Shown here one piece after another: positions 22,840-31,717 of a stretch of DNA of 64,000 nucleotides. Made by a program: the position numbers and the translations under genes. Source of the stretch: VRUE01 sp963716735 (lineage in GTDB: Bacteria; Actinomycetota; Thermoleophilia; Solirubrobacterales; 70-9). The stretch covers positions 2,170,001-2,234,000 of the forward strand of contig OY970321.1 of assembly GCA_963716735.1 (NCBI GenBank), read 5' to 3'. The number at the start of each line of letters is the position of its first letter. The stretch's first letter is position 1. Under the pieces are notes generated by a model. The model did no database searches and was not told the DNA's origin. It saw only the letters and a list, made by a program, of their open reading frames with translations.

Positions 22840-25218
22840 ATGAATCGCAGGAAGGTGGCGCGAGCTGGGTTGGTGGCGGGAGCGGCGAGCACCGGGCTGG
22901 CCGCAGCCGCGGCCGCCGCCGGTTGGCACTGGCTGGCGCGGCGGCCGCTGCCGAAGCACAAGGGCACGATCGAGCTCTCCGGCCTAGAGGGCTCCGTGCG
23001 GGTGCGGCGCGATCGCTGGGGTGTCCCGCACATCGAGGCGGGGAGCGCGACCGATCTCTGGTTCGCCGAGGGCTTCTGCCATGGTCAGGACCGGCTCTGG
23101 CAGATGGACTTCTACCGTCGCGCGCTCTCGGGTCGCGTTTCCGAGTTCGCCGGGGCCGAGGGGCTGCCGGTCGATCGGTTGATGCGCACCCTGGGGATGC
23201 GGCGTACCGGGGAGCGCGAGGCGGCGAGCCTCGACCCGGAGCTGCTCGCCCTGCTGGAGCGCTTCTGCGAGGGCGTCAACGCGGCGGCGGCGAGCGCCAA
23301 GGCATTGCCGTTCGAGATGCAGCTGCTGCGGCTCGAGTTCGAGCCCTGGCGCCCGGCCGACATCCTCGGCCTCGGCAAGCTGCTCGCCTTCGGTCTCTCG
23401 ACCAACTGGGAGAAGGAGCTGCTGCGCGCCGACATGACCCGCGACCTCGGTCCCGAGCTGGCGGCAAAGCTCGACCCCGGTTACCCCGCCGGTAACCCGG
23501 TCGTCACCCAGGAACCCTGGTCCGGCGACGGCCTCGGCCTGGCGGAGCAGATCGACGCCGTGCGTCGCTCGATCGGCATGGCGGCCGAGGCGAGCGGCTC
23601 CAACAACTGGGCGGTCAGCGGGGCGCTGAGCGCGACCGGCTCGCCGCTGATCGCCGGCGACCCGCACCTGCCGCAGAGCATGCCGGGCATCTGGTACCAG
23701 GTTGGCCTCACGCTCGGCGACCGCACCGTCCGCGGCGCCTCGCTGCCCGGCCTGCCGGGCGTCTACATGGGCCAGAACAACGACGTCTGCTGGACCTTCA
23801 CCAACGTGATGGCCGACGTGCAGGATCTCTTCGTCGAGCGGGTCGAGGGCGATCGCTACCTGTTCGAAGACGAGTGGCGGCCGCTCGAGGTCGTGCGCGA
23901 GGAGATCGTCGTCAAAGGCCGGGAAGCGCCCGAGGTGCTCGACGTCCGCATCACCCACCATGGCCCGCTCGTCAACACGGCACTCGGCGCCGATGACGCC
24001 GAGCCGCTCGCTCTGCGCTGGATCACCCTCGATCAGCCGACGTCCTTCAAAGGCGTGTTCGAGCTGCACGGCATCCGTTCGGGGCCAGAGCTGATCGCCA
24101 GCCTCGAGGGCCACACCTCGCCCGCATCCAACCTGATCTGGGCCGACCGCCACGGCTCGATCGGCTACAAGCTGATCGGGCGCCTGCCGCTGCGCAAGGG
24201 AGGCTGCCCCGACCTGCCGAAGCCTGGCTGGGATGGAGAGTTCGAGTGGGAGGGCGCGATTCCGTACGACGAACTGCCCGAGGTCGTCGACCCCGAGAGC
24301 GACTTCCTCGTCACCGCCAACAATCGCATCGTCGGCGACGAGTACCCGCATCACATCACCAGCGAGTGGCTCGACGGCTTCCGCGCGCGGCGGATCGAGG
24401 AGCTGCTGCGGGCCGGCAATGAGCACGACATCGAGAGCTTCGAGGCGATGCAGTCCGACAACCTCTCGATTCCCGGCCTGGAGGCCGCGAGACGGCTCGG
24501 CAGGTTGAGCCCGACCGGGCAGCGCGAGACGAGCGCGCTCGAGCGCCTGCGCAGCTGGGACGGGCGGCTGGACCCCGACTCGATCGCCGGCACGATTTAC
24601 CAGGCCTTCCTCTTGCGGCTGGCGCGTGAGGTCGCCCGCGCCGCGATCGGCGACCGTGACCTCTGCGAGCGCTGGCTCGACCGCGCCGACAACGGCTTCA
24701 CTCCGCACGTCACCTCGCCCTGGCGCTGGCATTCGCACCTGATGGATCTCTGGGAGGAGGGCGACGAGGAGCTGATCGGGCGCCCCTGGGACGACCTCGT
24801 GCTGGAGGCGCTGGCCGGCGCCCTCGATGACCTCGGTGACCGCTTCGGCCCCGACCCCGAGGGCTGGCGTTGGGGCCAGGTCCACGAGATGGAGTTCCCC
24901 CACCCGCTGGGCGAGGCGAACCCGCTCCTGCGCAAGCTGCTCAACCGCCGCCTGCGGGCCGGCGGCGCGCAGGAGACCGTGAGCCAGATCGCCTACGACC
25001 CCAACGACCCTTACAAGGCCGTCTGGGCGCCGAGCTGGCGCATGGTCGCCGACCCGACCGACCCCGAGCGCTCGCGCTGGCAGATGTTCACCGGCCAGTC
25101 CGGCCACCCCGCCAGCCCCCACTACGACGATCTCCAGGCCGACTGGCTGGAGGGCCGCACCCAGCCGATGGCCGGCGAGGGCCCCTGGCGCGAGCTGAAC
25201 CTCGTCCCGTCAGCTTGA
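22840..25218 (+). CDS. Penicillin acylase family (Ntn-hydrolase) amidase
   Basis: 792 aa. An N-terminal export or anchor segment (ARAGLVAGAASTGLAAAAAA) precedes the alpha chain, with VRVRRDRWGVPHIEA and AEGFCHGQDRLWQMDFYRR. The autocatalytic N-terminal nucleophile of the beta chain is Ser254 in GSNNWAVSG, and GQNNDVCWTFTN, HHGP and ASNLIWAD follow as in S45 peptidases. These enzymes hydrolyse amides such as beta-lactam side chains or acyl-homoserine lactones. Which substrate is used here cannot be told. Probably outside the membrane. Confidence 0.92.
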   Translation: MNRRKVARAGLVAGAASTGLAAAAAAAGWHWLARRPLPKHKGTIELSGLEGSVRVRRDRWGVPHIEAGSATDLWFAEGFCHGQDRLWQMDFYRRALSGRVSEFAGAEGLPVDRLMRTLGMRRTGEREAASLDPELLALLERFCEGVNAAAASAKALPFEMQLLRLEFEPWRPADILGLGKLLAFGLSTNWEKELLRADMTRDLGPELAAKLDPGYPAGNPVVTQEPWSGDGLGLAEQIDAVRRSIGMAAEASGSNNWAVSGALSATGSPLIAGDPHLPQSMPGIWYQVGLTLGDRTVRGASLPGLPGVYMGQNNDVCWTFTNVMADVQDLFVERVEGDRYLFEDEWRPLEVVREEIVVKGREAPEVLDVRITHHGPLVNTALGADDAEPLALRWITLDQPTSFKGVFELHGIRSGPELIASLEGHTSPASNLIWADRHGSIGYKLIGRLPLRKGGCPDLPKPGWDGEFEWEGAIPYDELPEVVDPESDFLVTANNRIVGDEYPHHITSEWLDGFRARRIEELLRAGNEHDIESFEAMQSDNLSIPGLEAARRLGRLSPTGQRETSALERLRSWDGRLDPDSIAGTIYQAFLLRLAREVARAAIGDRDLCERWLDRADNGFTPHVTSPWRWHSHLMDLWEEGDEELIGRPWDDLVLEALAGALDDLGDRFGPDPEGWRWGQVHEMEFPHPLGEANPLLRKLLNRRLRAGGAQETVSQIAYDPNDPYKAVWAPSWRMVADPTDPERSRWQMFTGQSGHPASPHYDDLQADWLEGRTQPMAGEGPWRELNLVPSA

Positions 25219-25296
25219 GGACCTACCGGCACGTCTTCTTGCGGTTTGAGCTGGACAAGGCCGAAACGTTCGCGGCGTGGAATTGTTGGGGGGTAG

Positions 25297-27021
25297 ATGC
25301 GGCGTGTTGCTCTATGCCTGCTCGCGCTCGCGGCGCTTCTGCCTGCGAGCGCCGGCGCCAAGACCGTCCACTTTCGTGGCGAGAAGGTCGGCGTGCCCGC
25401 GGGCTGGCCGGTCTACCGCCTGGCGGAGCGTCCCCATATGTGCGTGCGCCTGGACCGCAAGGCCGTGTACCTGGGCAAGCCGGGATCCGCGCAGCATTGC
25501 CCGGCGAGCGCGATCGGGCGGCGGCGGGCGATCCTCGTCGATCCCGGCGCGCGAGCGCGTGCCGCTGCCGCCCGAGCCCAGGCAAGCCGCGTCGCGCCCG
25601 CCCACATCTCCGCGGCCTCGGAGTACACCGGCCTCGGCTTCGACGCCTGCACCGCCCCCTCGCGCAGCTCAATGTCCGCCTGGGCGGCTTCCCCCTACCG
25701 GGCGATCGGCGTCTACATCGGCGGTCTCAACCGCGGTTGCTCGCAGCCCAACCTGACCGCGAGCTGGGTCGCCGAACAGACCGCGGCGGGGTGGGGCCTG
25801 ATCCCGACCTACGTCGGCCTGCAGGCGCCGACCTCGAGCTGCAGCTCCTGCGCGAAGCTGAGCACGTCGACCGCGACCGCGGCGACCCAGGGGACCGAAG
25901 CGGCGAACGACGCCGTCGCCCAGGCTCGCGTCGCCGGCATCGGCGAAGGCAGCCCGATCTACTTCGACATGGAGAGCTACACGCGGACGGCGAGCGCGTC
26001 GAGCGCGACGCTGACCTTCCTCTCCGCCTGGACGACCCGCCTGCACGCGCTCGGCTACGACTCCGGCGTCTACAGCAGCAGCGCCTCGGGCATCGCCGAC
26101 CTGGCCTCGAAGGCCGCCAGCGCCTACGCGCTCCCGGACGACCTCTGGATGGCCAACTGGAACGGTCGCGCGGATACCGACGATCCCTACGTCCCCGACA
26201 GCGCCTGGAGCGAACACCAGCGGATCCACCAGTACCGCGGTGGCCATGATGAGACCTACGGCGGGGTGACGATCAACATCGACAACAACTACGTCGAAGG
26301 GGCGGTCGCGGGTGGCACGTCTTCCAGCGACGATCCCCGGGGCAGCTTCGACCTGGTCGCCTCGCCGGCTCCGGGCCAGGTGCAGATCTCCGGCTGGGCC
26401 TTCGACCCAAACGCGCCGAAGACGCCGGTCTCGATCAGCGCCTACCTCGGCGGCAAGGTAGACGAAGGTGGCGCATCCGCCTACGAGCTCGGTCCGATCG
26501 CCACCCAGGAACGCTCCGACCTGCTCGCGCTCTTCCCGCGGGCCGGCGTCGCCCACGGCTTCGACGCCAGCTTTCCCGTCGTCGGCAGCGGCAAGCAGCG
26601 CCTCTGCGTCTACGCGCTCGACATCGGGCCCGGGGCGGACAAGCTGCTCGGCTGCCGCAACGTCGCCGTGCCGGTGCCGATCACGGTGCTGAGGACGAAG
26701 TCGTCCGGCAACAAGGTCCGGGTCAGCGTGCGCTGCGAGTGGCCCTTTGGCACCGCCTGCCCGGGGCAGATCTTGGTCCGGGCCCGGGTTCCTCAGCGCT
26801 ATGTCGTACGCCAAGGGCGCAGGCGTGTGGTGAGGACGAGGTTGGCGCGGCGGCTGCTGGCCCAACGCGCCTTCCAGCTGAACGGCGGCGGCTCTCACAC
26901 CTTCGTCCTCGGCCTCGGGCCGAGGGGTCGCGCTCTGACCCAGAGCCGCGAGAGCCCGCAGGGTCACCTGCTGGTCGCGATCCCGGGCGGTCGCGTCGGC
27001 CGCGAGCTCAGGCTGAAGTAG
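25297..27021 (+). CDS. Secreted DUF1906 (Rv2525c-like) glycoside-hydrolase-like protein
   Basis: 574 aa. Signal peptide (VALCLLALAALLPASAGA), a roughly 90-residue lead, then a TIM-barrel-like DUF1906 domain from about residue 108: GLGFDACTAPS, YRAIGVYIGGLNRGCSQPNL, GWGLIPTYVGLQAP, GSPIYFDMESY, GYDSGVYSSS, WMANWNG and IHQYRGG. The Asp and Glu in YFDMESY are candidate catalytic residues. A C-terminal beta-rich region with Cys pairs follows. Proteins of this family are associated with the actinobacterial cell wall. A G-rich ribosome site (GGGGGG) lies just before the start. Confidence 0.83.
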   Translation: MRRVALCLLALAALLPASAGAKTVHFRGEKVGVPAGWPVYRLAERPHMCVRLDRKAVYLGKPGSAQHCPASAIGRRRAILVDPGARARAAAARAQASRVAPAHISAASEYTGLGFDACTAPSRSSMSAWAASPYRAIGVYIGGLNRGCSQPNLTASWVAEQTAAGWGLIPTYVGLQAPTSSCSSCAKLSTSTATAATQGTEAANDAVAQARVAGIGEGSPIYFDMESYTRTASASSATLTFLSAWTTRLHALGYDSGVYSSSASGIADLASKAASAYALPDDLWMANWNGRADTDDPYVPDSAWSEHQRIHQYRGGHDETYGGVTINIDNNYVEGAVAGGTSSSDDPRGSFDLVASPAPGQVQISGWAFDPNAPKTPVSISAYLGGKVDEGGASAYELGPIATQERSDLLALFPRAGVAHGFDASFPVVGSGKQRLCVYALDIGPGADKLLGCRNVAVPVPITVLRTKSSGNKVRVSVRCEWPFGTACPGQILVRARVPQRYVVRQGRRRVVRTRLARRLLAQRAFQLNGGGSHTFVLGLGPRGRALTQSRESPQGHLLVAIPGGRVGRELRLK

Positions 27022-27643
27022 CGGCGCGGCTGAACGAGGTGACCAGCTCGACGATCGGCGCCGGGGCCTTCTCGGGAGAGCCGGCGTCGAAGGGCGGGTC
27101 GGGGTCGTACTCGATCCCGAGCTGAACCGCCTGGGCGATCTCCGTGCCGGCCTCGCGGCCTACCAGGTGCAGGGCCATGTCGATGCCCGCGGTCACGCCG
27201 GCGGCGGTGACGGTCTTGCCGTCCTCCACCCAGCGGCCGCCGACCGGGTCGGCGCCGTACTCGCGCAGCCGCTCGAGCGCGAGCCAGTTGGACGTCGCCC
27301 GCTTGCCCTCCAGCAGCCCGGCGGCGCCGAGGACGAGCGAGCCGGTGCAGACCGAGGTCGTCCACTTGGTCTGCTCGTCGACCGCCCGCAGCCACGACAG
27401 CACCGTCTCGTCCTCGAGCAGCTCGTCGCTGCCCCTGCCGCCGGGGACGAGGACCAGGTCAGGCTCGGTCACCTCGTCGAGCGTGTGGTCGACGCTGAGG
27501 CCGAGGCCGCCTTCGGCGCGGACCTCACCCTTGCGGGCGCCGACGAGCTGGACCTCCCAGCCGGGTACGCAGCGCATCACTTCATAGGGGCCGACGGCGT
27601 CCTGGGCGGCGAGTTTCTCGAAGAGGAGGATGGCGATCTGCAT
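27008..27643 (-). CDS. DJ-1/PfpI family protein
   Basis: 211 aa. The nucleophile-elbow Cys lies in TTSVCTGSLVLGAAGLL, with the conserved Glu in LLFEKLAAQDAVGPYEVM and PDLVLVPGGRGSDELL before it, as in DJ-1/PfpI and isonitrile-hydratase-like proteins. It is convergent with the DUF1906 gene (14-bp overlap) and divergent from a GlxA-type regulator that carries the same fold, so it is plausibly that regulator's target. Substrate unknown. Confidence 0.85.
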   Translation of the reverse strand: MQIAILLFEKLAAQDAVGPYEVMRCVPGWEVQLVGARKGEVRAEGGLGLSVDHTLDEVTEPDLVLVPGGRGSDELLEDETVLSWLRAVDEQTKWTTSVCTGSLVLGAAGLLEGKRATSNWLALERLREYGADPVGGRWVEDGKTVTAAGVTAGIDMALHLVGREAGTEIAQAVQLGIEYDPDPPFDAGSPEKAPAPIVELVTSFSRAATSA

Positions 27644-27701
27644 GAGCCGATCTTCGCGTGCGAGAGCCGCCCCGTCCAGTGGCAGGATTGCCAATGTTCG
27701 A

Positions 27702-27707
27702 TAGATT
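27702..27707 (+). promoter_or_regulatory. -10 box of the GlxA-type regulator
   Basis: TAGATT, 6 nt before ATG 27714, consistent with leaderless transcription. Confidence 0.5.
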
Positions 27708-27713
27708 TCTGCC

Positions 27714-28733
27714 ATGAGCGTTTCCGGACGCCATCGCGTCGCTGCCCTTTGCCTCGACGGCCTGGTCGCCTTCGACCTGACCGCCGCGACGCAGGTGTTC
27801 ATCGCCGCCTCGGCGGCGGACGGGGCGCCCCTGTACGAGGTGGCCTGCTGTTCGGAAGGTGGGGCTGAGGTCGCTACGACGAGTGGTTTTGGACTTCGTC
27901 CCCAGGACGACCTCGCTGTCCTCGAGGCCGCCGACACCATCGTCGTCCCCGGTTACTTCGCCCTGCTGGATCCTCCACCCGAAGCCGCTCTCGAGGCGCT
28001 GCGCCGGGCCGCGGCCGGGGGTGCGCGGGTCATCTCCGTCTGCACCGGCGCCTTTGCGCTGGCCTACGCCGGCCTGCTCGACGGACGCCGGGCGACGACG
28101 CACTGGGCCCACGCCGATCAGCTCGTCGCGCTCTTCCCGCGGGTCGAGGTCGAGCCGGCGGCGCTCTACGTGGACGAGGGCGAGGTGATGACCTCGGCCG
28201 GTCTCAGTGCCGGCATCGACCTCAGCCTGCACGTCGTCCGCAAGGACTTCGGCGCCGCCGCCGGGGAGCGGGTCGCCCGCCGCATGGTCGCGGCGCCCCA
28301 CCGCGACGGCGGCCAGGCGCAGTTCATCGAGCGCCCGGTGCCGGAGGAGACCGGTTCGCTCGAGGCGACCAGGCGCTGGGCCGCCGAACGACTCGCCGAG
28401 CCGCTCGACGTCGCCGCGATGGCATGCCACGCCGGCGTCAGCCCGCGCACCTTCGCCCGCCGCTTCCGCGAGGAGACCGGGACGACGCCGTTGCGCTGGC
28501 TGCTCGCCCAGCGGGTGCTAGAGGCGCGCCGCCTGTTGGAGGCCTCCGACCTGCCGATCGACGACGTCGCCTGGCGCTCCGGCTTCGGCACCGCGGCCTC
28601 GCTGCGCGAGCACTTCCGCCGCGCCACGGCGACGACGCCGACCGGCTATCGCCGCACCTTCCGCCCCGATCCCACGGAGCGCGGTCGAGGTTTGAGTCGC
28701 ATACCGACCCAAAGCTCGACCGCGGGGCCATAG
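27714..28733 (+). CDS. GlxA-type transcriptional regulator (DJ-1-like plus AraC domains)
   Basis: 339 aa. The N-terminal DJ-1/PfpI-like domain (residues 8-190) keeps the Cys elbow SVCTGAFALAYAGLLDGRRA. The C-terminal AraC double helix-turn-helix has AEPLDVAAMACHAGVSPRTFARRF and DLPIDDVAWRSGFGTAASLREHFRR. GlxA-type proteins regulate nearby catabolic genes with a small-molecule sensor of the DJ-1 fold. The divergent DJ-1/PfpI gene is the obvious candidate target. Confidence 0.9.
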   Translation: MSVSGRHRVAALCLDGLVAFDLTAATQVFIAASAADGAPLYEVACCSEGGAEVATTSGFGLRPQDDLAVLEAADTIVVPGYFALLDPPPEAALEALRRAAAGGARVISVCTGAFALAYAGLLDGRRATTHWAHADQLVALFPRVEVEPAALYVDEGEVMTSAGLSAGIDLSLHVVRKDFGAAAGERVARRMVAAPHRDGGQAQFIERPVPEETGSLEATRRWAAERLAEPLDVAAMACHAGVSPRTFARRFREETGTTPLRWLLAQRVLEARRLLEASDLPIDDVAWRSGFGTAASLREHFRRATATTPTGYRRTFRPDPTERGRGLSRIPTQSSTAGP

Positions 28734-28744
28734 AGTCACGCCGG

Positions 28745-29212
28745 ATGAGCCGTCGTGACCAGATCAAGCTCAGCGAGGGGGAGCTGCTGGAGCTGCTCGA
28801 TACCGAGCGGGTGGCGATCGTCTCCTCCAACGGGCCGCGCGGGTTCCCCCACTCGATGCCGCTCTGGTTCGTGCCGCGCGATGGCGAGGTCTGGATCTGG
28901 ACCTACGCCAAGTCCCAGAAGGTGCGCAACCTCGAACGCGACCCGCGGGCGACGCTGCTGCTGGAGACCGGGCACGAGTACGGCGAGCTGCGCGGCGCGA
29001 TGATCGAGGCCGAGGCCGAGCTCCACCGCGACTTCGAGACGGTGATCGGCTTCGCCGAAGAGCTGACCGTGCGCTACGCCGAGGGGATCGATTCGGTGCA
29101 GGGCGATGCCAAGGCGGCCCTCGAAGCACAGGCCCCAAAACGCGTCGCGATCCACTTCAAGCCGCTGCGGACGGCCACCTGGGACCACCGCAAGCTCGGT
29201 GGCACCTACTGA
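28745..29212 (+). CDS. Pyridoxamine-5'-phosphate-oxidase-like FMN/F420-binding protein
   Basis: 155 aa split-barrel protein: LSEGELLELLDTERVAIVSSNGPRG, PHSMPLWFVPRDGEVWIWTY, SQKVRNLERDPRATLLLE and a C-terminal VAIHFKPLRTATWDHRKLGG. This pattern is that of actinobacterial flavin/deazaflavin oxidoreductase (FDOR-B-like) proteins; many bind F420, FMN or heme. The cofactor is not certain. A TAGAGT box (28731-28736) ends 8 nt before the ATG, overlapping the previous stop. Confidence 0.82.
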   Translation: MSRRDQIKLSEGELLELLDTERVAIVSSNGPRGFPHSMPLWFVPRDGEVWIWTYAKSQKVRNLERDPRATLLLETGHEYGELRGAMIEAEAELHRDFETVIGFAEELTVRYAEGIDSVQGDAKAALEAQAPKRVAIHFKPLRTATWDHRKLGGTY

Positions 29213-30474
29213 GGCTCGGCGAGGAGGGGGGCGGGTACCTCGGGCTGGGTCGCCGGCTGGACGCGGCGATTTCGCAGCAGCATCACCAACGCGATGCCGG
29301 CGTCGATTGCGGCGAACAGCAGGAGGAGGTTGCGGACGAGCATGATGAAGGGCGAGCCGTAGACGTTGAAGGAGGTCCCGTAGGCGCCCATCGCTCCATA
29401 TGAGCTGGTGGTGACCAGCGCCGCCACGATTACCGTCCAGGCCGGTCGCTTGAGGGCGCTGGCCTTTGCCGTGAGGACCACGGCCGCGAGGGCGAGCATC
29501 CAGATCATGTACTGCGGGCTCAGCACCCGGCTGGTCACGACAAGCAGCAGGACCACGGTGAAGACGAAGTCGCGGCTGACCGCGGGCTCGGAGAGGTCTT
29601 CCCTGCCGCGACGGATGCCGCGCGCCCGCGCCCACCACCAAACACCGCCCCCTATCAGGGCGGCTAGCGAGAGCCACTTGAGCAGGTCGGCGATCGTGTC
29701 GGCGGTGCCGCTTTCAATCTCCCAGGCCCGATAGCGAAGCGCGGTATGCGGTTCCTCTCCGGTCGCGTACTGGTTGAGGTGCCAGGGCAGGCTGGCGACG
29801 GCTTCAACCTGAAGGCCGCGCCCGTTCTGTTCTTTGAGGAAGTTGAGCTGGTCGCCGTCGAATGCGATTGCGGAGATCGCGAAGACGAGCGCGACCGCAG
29901 CGGCTGCCCCGGCGCAGGCGCGCAAGAGCCGTCGCCGGTCCCACTCACCGAAGAGGAGGGCTATCGGCCAAGCCTTGACCATCGCGCCGAGTCCCGCCAG
30001 TGCTCCGAACCAGGTCGGGCGGCGATGGATGACGACGAGCGCGCCGATCGCGAGAACTGCTGGTACGAGGTCGAACCTCAGCACGGGCAGAGCCCGCATC
30101 ATCGGCATCGCCAGCAGCCAGACCCAGACGCCGGCGTCGCTACCTTCCCGGCGGCCCAGGGTCGCCAACAGGACCAGGCCGATCAGGTCGAAGACGAGCA
30201 TCGTCGCCACGAAGTGGTCGAGGAAGTCGCCACCGCCGATTCGCGGCAGGACCATCAGCAGGGCGGCGCCCGGTGGGTATTGCCAGGCTTCTTCGTTCGG
30301 CAGGGCGTGCTGCACTCCCAGCTGTTCGGACCAGACGCCGAAGATCGAGACGTCTTCGGCCTGAATCCCGGTCGAGTCGTTCCAGAAGCCGACGTGGCTG
30401 AGGATCAATCCACGGGTGAACAGCCAGACCGCCGCCCAGATCCAGATCTTTCGGTTGCCCAGCGCCGCCCACAT
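29206..30474 (-). CDS. GT-C fold membrane glycosyltransferase, GT87/DUF2029-like
   Basis: 422 aa with about ten membrane helices. The first outer loop has Asp residues in QAEDVSIFGVWSEQL, then EAWQYPPGAALLMVLP (the YPP motif of GT87-type mannosyltransferases), LRFDLVPAVLAIGALV, MVKAWPIALL and RVLSPQYMIWMLAL. GT87 enzymes use polyprenol-phosphate-mannose on the outer face. A Ppm-like synthase gene lies 1.2 kb away. It overlaps the 28745 gene by 7 bp at the stops. This is the left edge of the polysaccharide locus. Confidence 0.82.
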   Translation of the reverse strand: MWAALGNRKIWIWAAVWLFTRGLILSHVGFWNDSTGIQAEDVSIFGVWSEQLGVQHALPNEEAWQYPPGAALLMVLPRIGGGDFLDHFVATMLVFDLIGLVLLATLGRREGSDAGVWVWLLAMPMMRALPVLRFDLVPAVLAIGALVVIHRRPTWFGALAGLGAMVKAWPIALLFGEWDRRRLLRACAGAAAAVALVFAISAIAFDGDQLNFLKEQNGRGLQVEAVASLPWHLNQYATGEEPHTALRYRAWEIESGTADTIADLLKWLSLAALIGGGVWWWARARGIRRGREDLSEPAVSRDFVFTVVLLLVVTSRVLSPQYMIWMLALAAVVLTAKASALKRPAWTVIVAALVTTSSYGAMGAYGTSFNVYGSPFIMLVRNLLLLFAAIDAGIALVMLLRNRRVQPATQPEVPAPLLAEPQ

Positions 30475-30483
30475 TGGCCGCCG

Positions 30484-30489
30484 ATCCTA
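30484..30489 (-). promoter_or_regulatory. -10 box of the GT87-like gene
   Basis: TAGGAT on the minus strand, 9 nt before ATG 30474. Confidence 0.4.
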
Positions 30490-30554
30490 GGCCTTAGAGT
30501 TCCGCCGCGACTTCCGTCCCCAACCGGGGTTCAGCCGAGGAGATGAGCATCACG

Positions 30555-31682
30555 ATGAAGAGAGCCTCGATCGCCATGGCCCTCGCGGCCCTCGCCGCGA
30601 TCGGGATCGTGACGGCCACCCTGCTCTCTTCCCCTGAGAGCGCCCAGGCCGCGCCGCGCAGCTTCTTCGGCATCGTGCCGCAGGCGTCCCTCTCCGAAGA
30701 AGATGCCGAGTACATGCACGCGGCGAGGATCGGCAGCGTGCGCCTGCCGATCGGCTGGGAAAGCGTGCAGCCGACCAAGCGCGGTGGCTACGTCTGGGAA
30801 GGCACCGATCGCGAAGTCTCGACGATCGCCAACCAGGGACTGGAAGTGCTGCCCTTCCTTTCCGGCGTGCCGCGCTGGGTCTCGCACAAGACGACGACGC
30901 TGCCGATCGACAACGCCCGCGCCCGGCAGGGATGGACCGCCTTCGTCAAGGCGGCGGTGAAGCGGTACGGGCCGGGCGGGGAATTCTGGGCCGAACACAC
31001 TCCGGTGGCCGCGAACCCGGACGGGATCGTCGTTCAGCGGCCAAAACCATTCCACGTCTGGCAGATCTGGAACGAGGCCAACTTCTTCTACTTCGCATTC
31101 CCGGTCTCGCCGACGCGCTACGCCAAGCTGCTGAAGCTCAGCTACGGAGCGGTCAAGTCAGCTGACTCCGGGGCGCGGGTCCTCCTTTCCGGTCTCTTCG
31201 GCGAACCGGACGAGAAGGGCAAGCGGGGAATGTCCGCCGCCGCCTTCCTTGCCGCCCTCTACGAGGTGCCGGGTGTCAAGCACTACTTTGACGCCGTCGC
31301 CCTGCATCCGTATGCCTTTCACGTCGAAGACCTGGAAGCGATGGTCGAGCAGATGCGGCAGGTGGTGGTCGAAAACCACGACCCCGGGGCCGGTCTCTAC
31401 ATCACCGAGATGGGCTGGGGCTCGCAGAACGACCCCAACATCGTTGCCTTCGAGCAGGGCATCGGGGGCCAGGCGCGCGAACTGCGCGGCGCCTACCGCT
31501 ACATGCTCGCCAACCGCCATCGCCTCAATCTCAAGGCGGCCTACTGGTTCACCTGGAAAGACTCGCGGTACTACTGCAATTTCTGCGATTCGGTGGGCTT
31601 TTTCAGCGAAAGCGACCGCTTCCGCTCAAAGCCCGCCTGGCACGCCTTTGTCAACATCACCGGCGGTCGCGCCCGGCCGTAG
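30555..31682 (+). CDS. Secreted clan GH-A glycosidase-like protein, paralogue 1
   Basis: 375 aa from ATG 30555; an in-frame ATG at 30543 directly abuts the GAGGAG site and is less likely. A signal peptide ends near AQAA. The TIM-barrel of clan GH-A (GH39/GH5-like) shows SVRLPIGWESVQP, VLPFLSGVPRWVS, the acid/base Glu174 in HVWQIWNEANFF, FDAVALHPYAFH and the nucleophile Glu285 in LYITEMGWGSQ. Its length equals that of the paralogue at 46318. It probably trims or remodels a surface glycan made by this locus; the substrate is unknown. Confidence 0.8.
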   Translation: MKRASIAMALAALAAIGIVTATLLSSPESAQAAPRSFFGIVPQASLSEEDAEYMHAARIGSVRLPIGWESVQPTKRGGYVWEGTDREVSTIANQGLEVLPFLSGVPRWVSHKTTTLPIDNARARQGWTAFVKAAVKRYGPGGEFWAEHTPVAANPDGIVVQRPKPFHVWQIWNEANFFYFAFPVSPTRYAKLLKLSYGAVKSADSGARVLLSGLFGEPDEKGKRGMSAAAFLAALYEVPGVKHYFDAVALHPYAFHVEDLEAMVEQMRQVVVENHDPGAGLYITEMGWGSQNDPNIVAFEQGIGGQARELRGAYRYMLANRHRLNLKAAYWFTWKDSRYYCNFCDSVGFFSESDRFRSKPAWHAFVNITGGRARP

Positions 31683-31704
31683 GCCTGGGCGCTGGGTCAG
31701 CAAA

Positions 31705-31710
31705 TAGCAT
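31705..31710 (+). promoter_or_regulatory. -10 box of the Ppm-like synthase operon
   Basis: TAGCAT, 7 nt before ATG 31718; leaderless type. Confidence 0.5.
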
Positions 31711-31717
31711 CTCGCCG

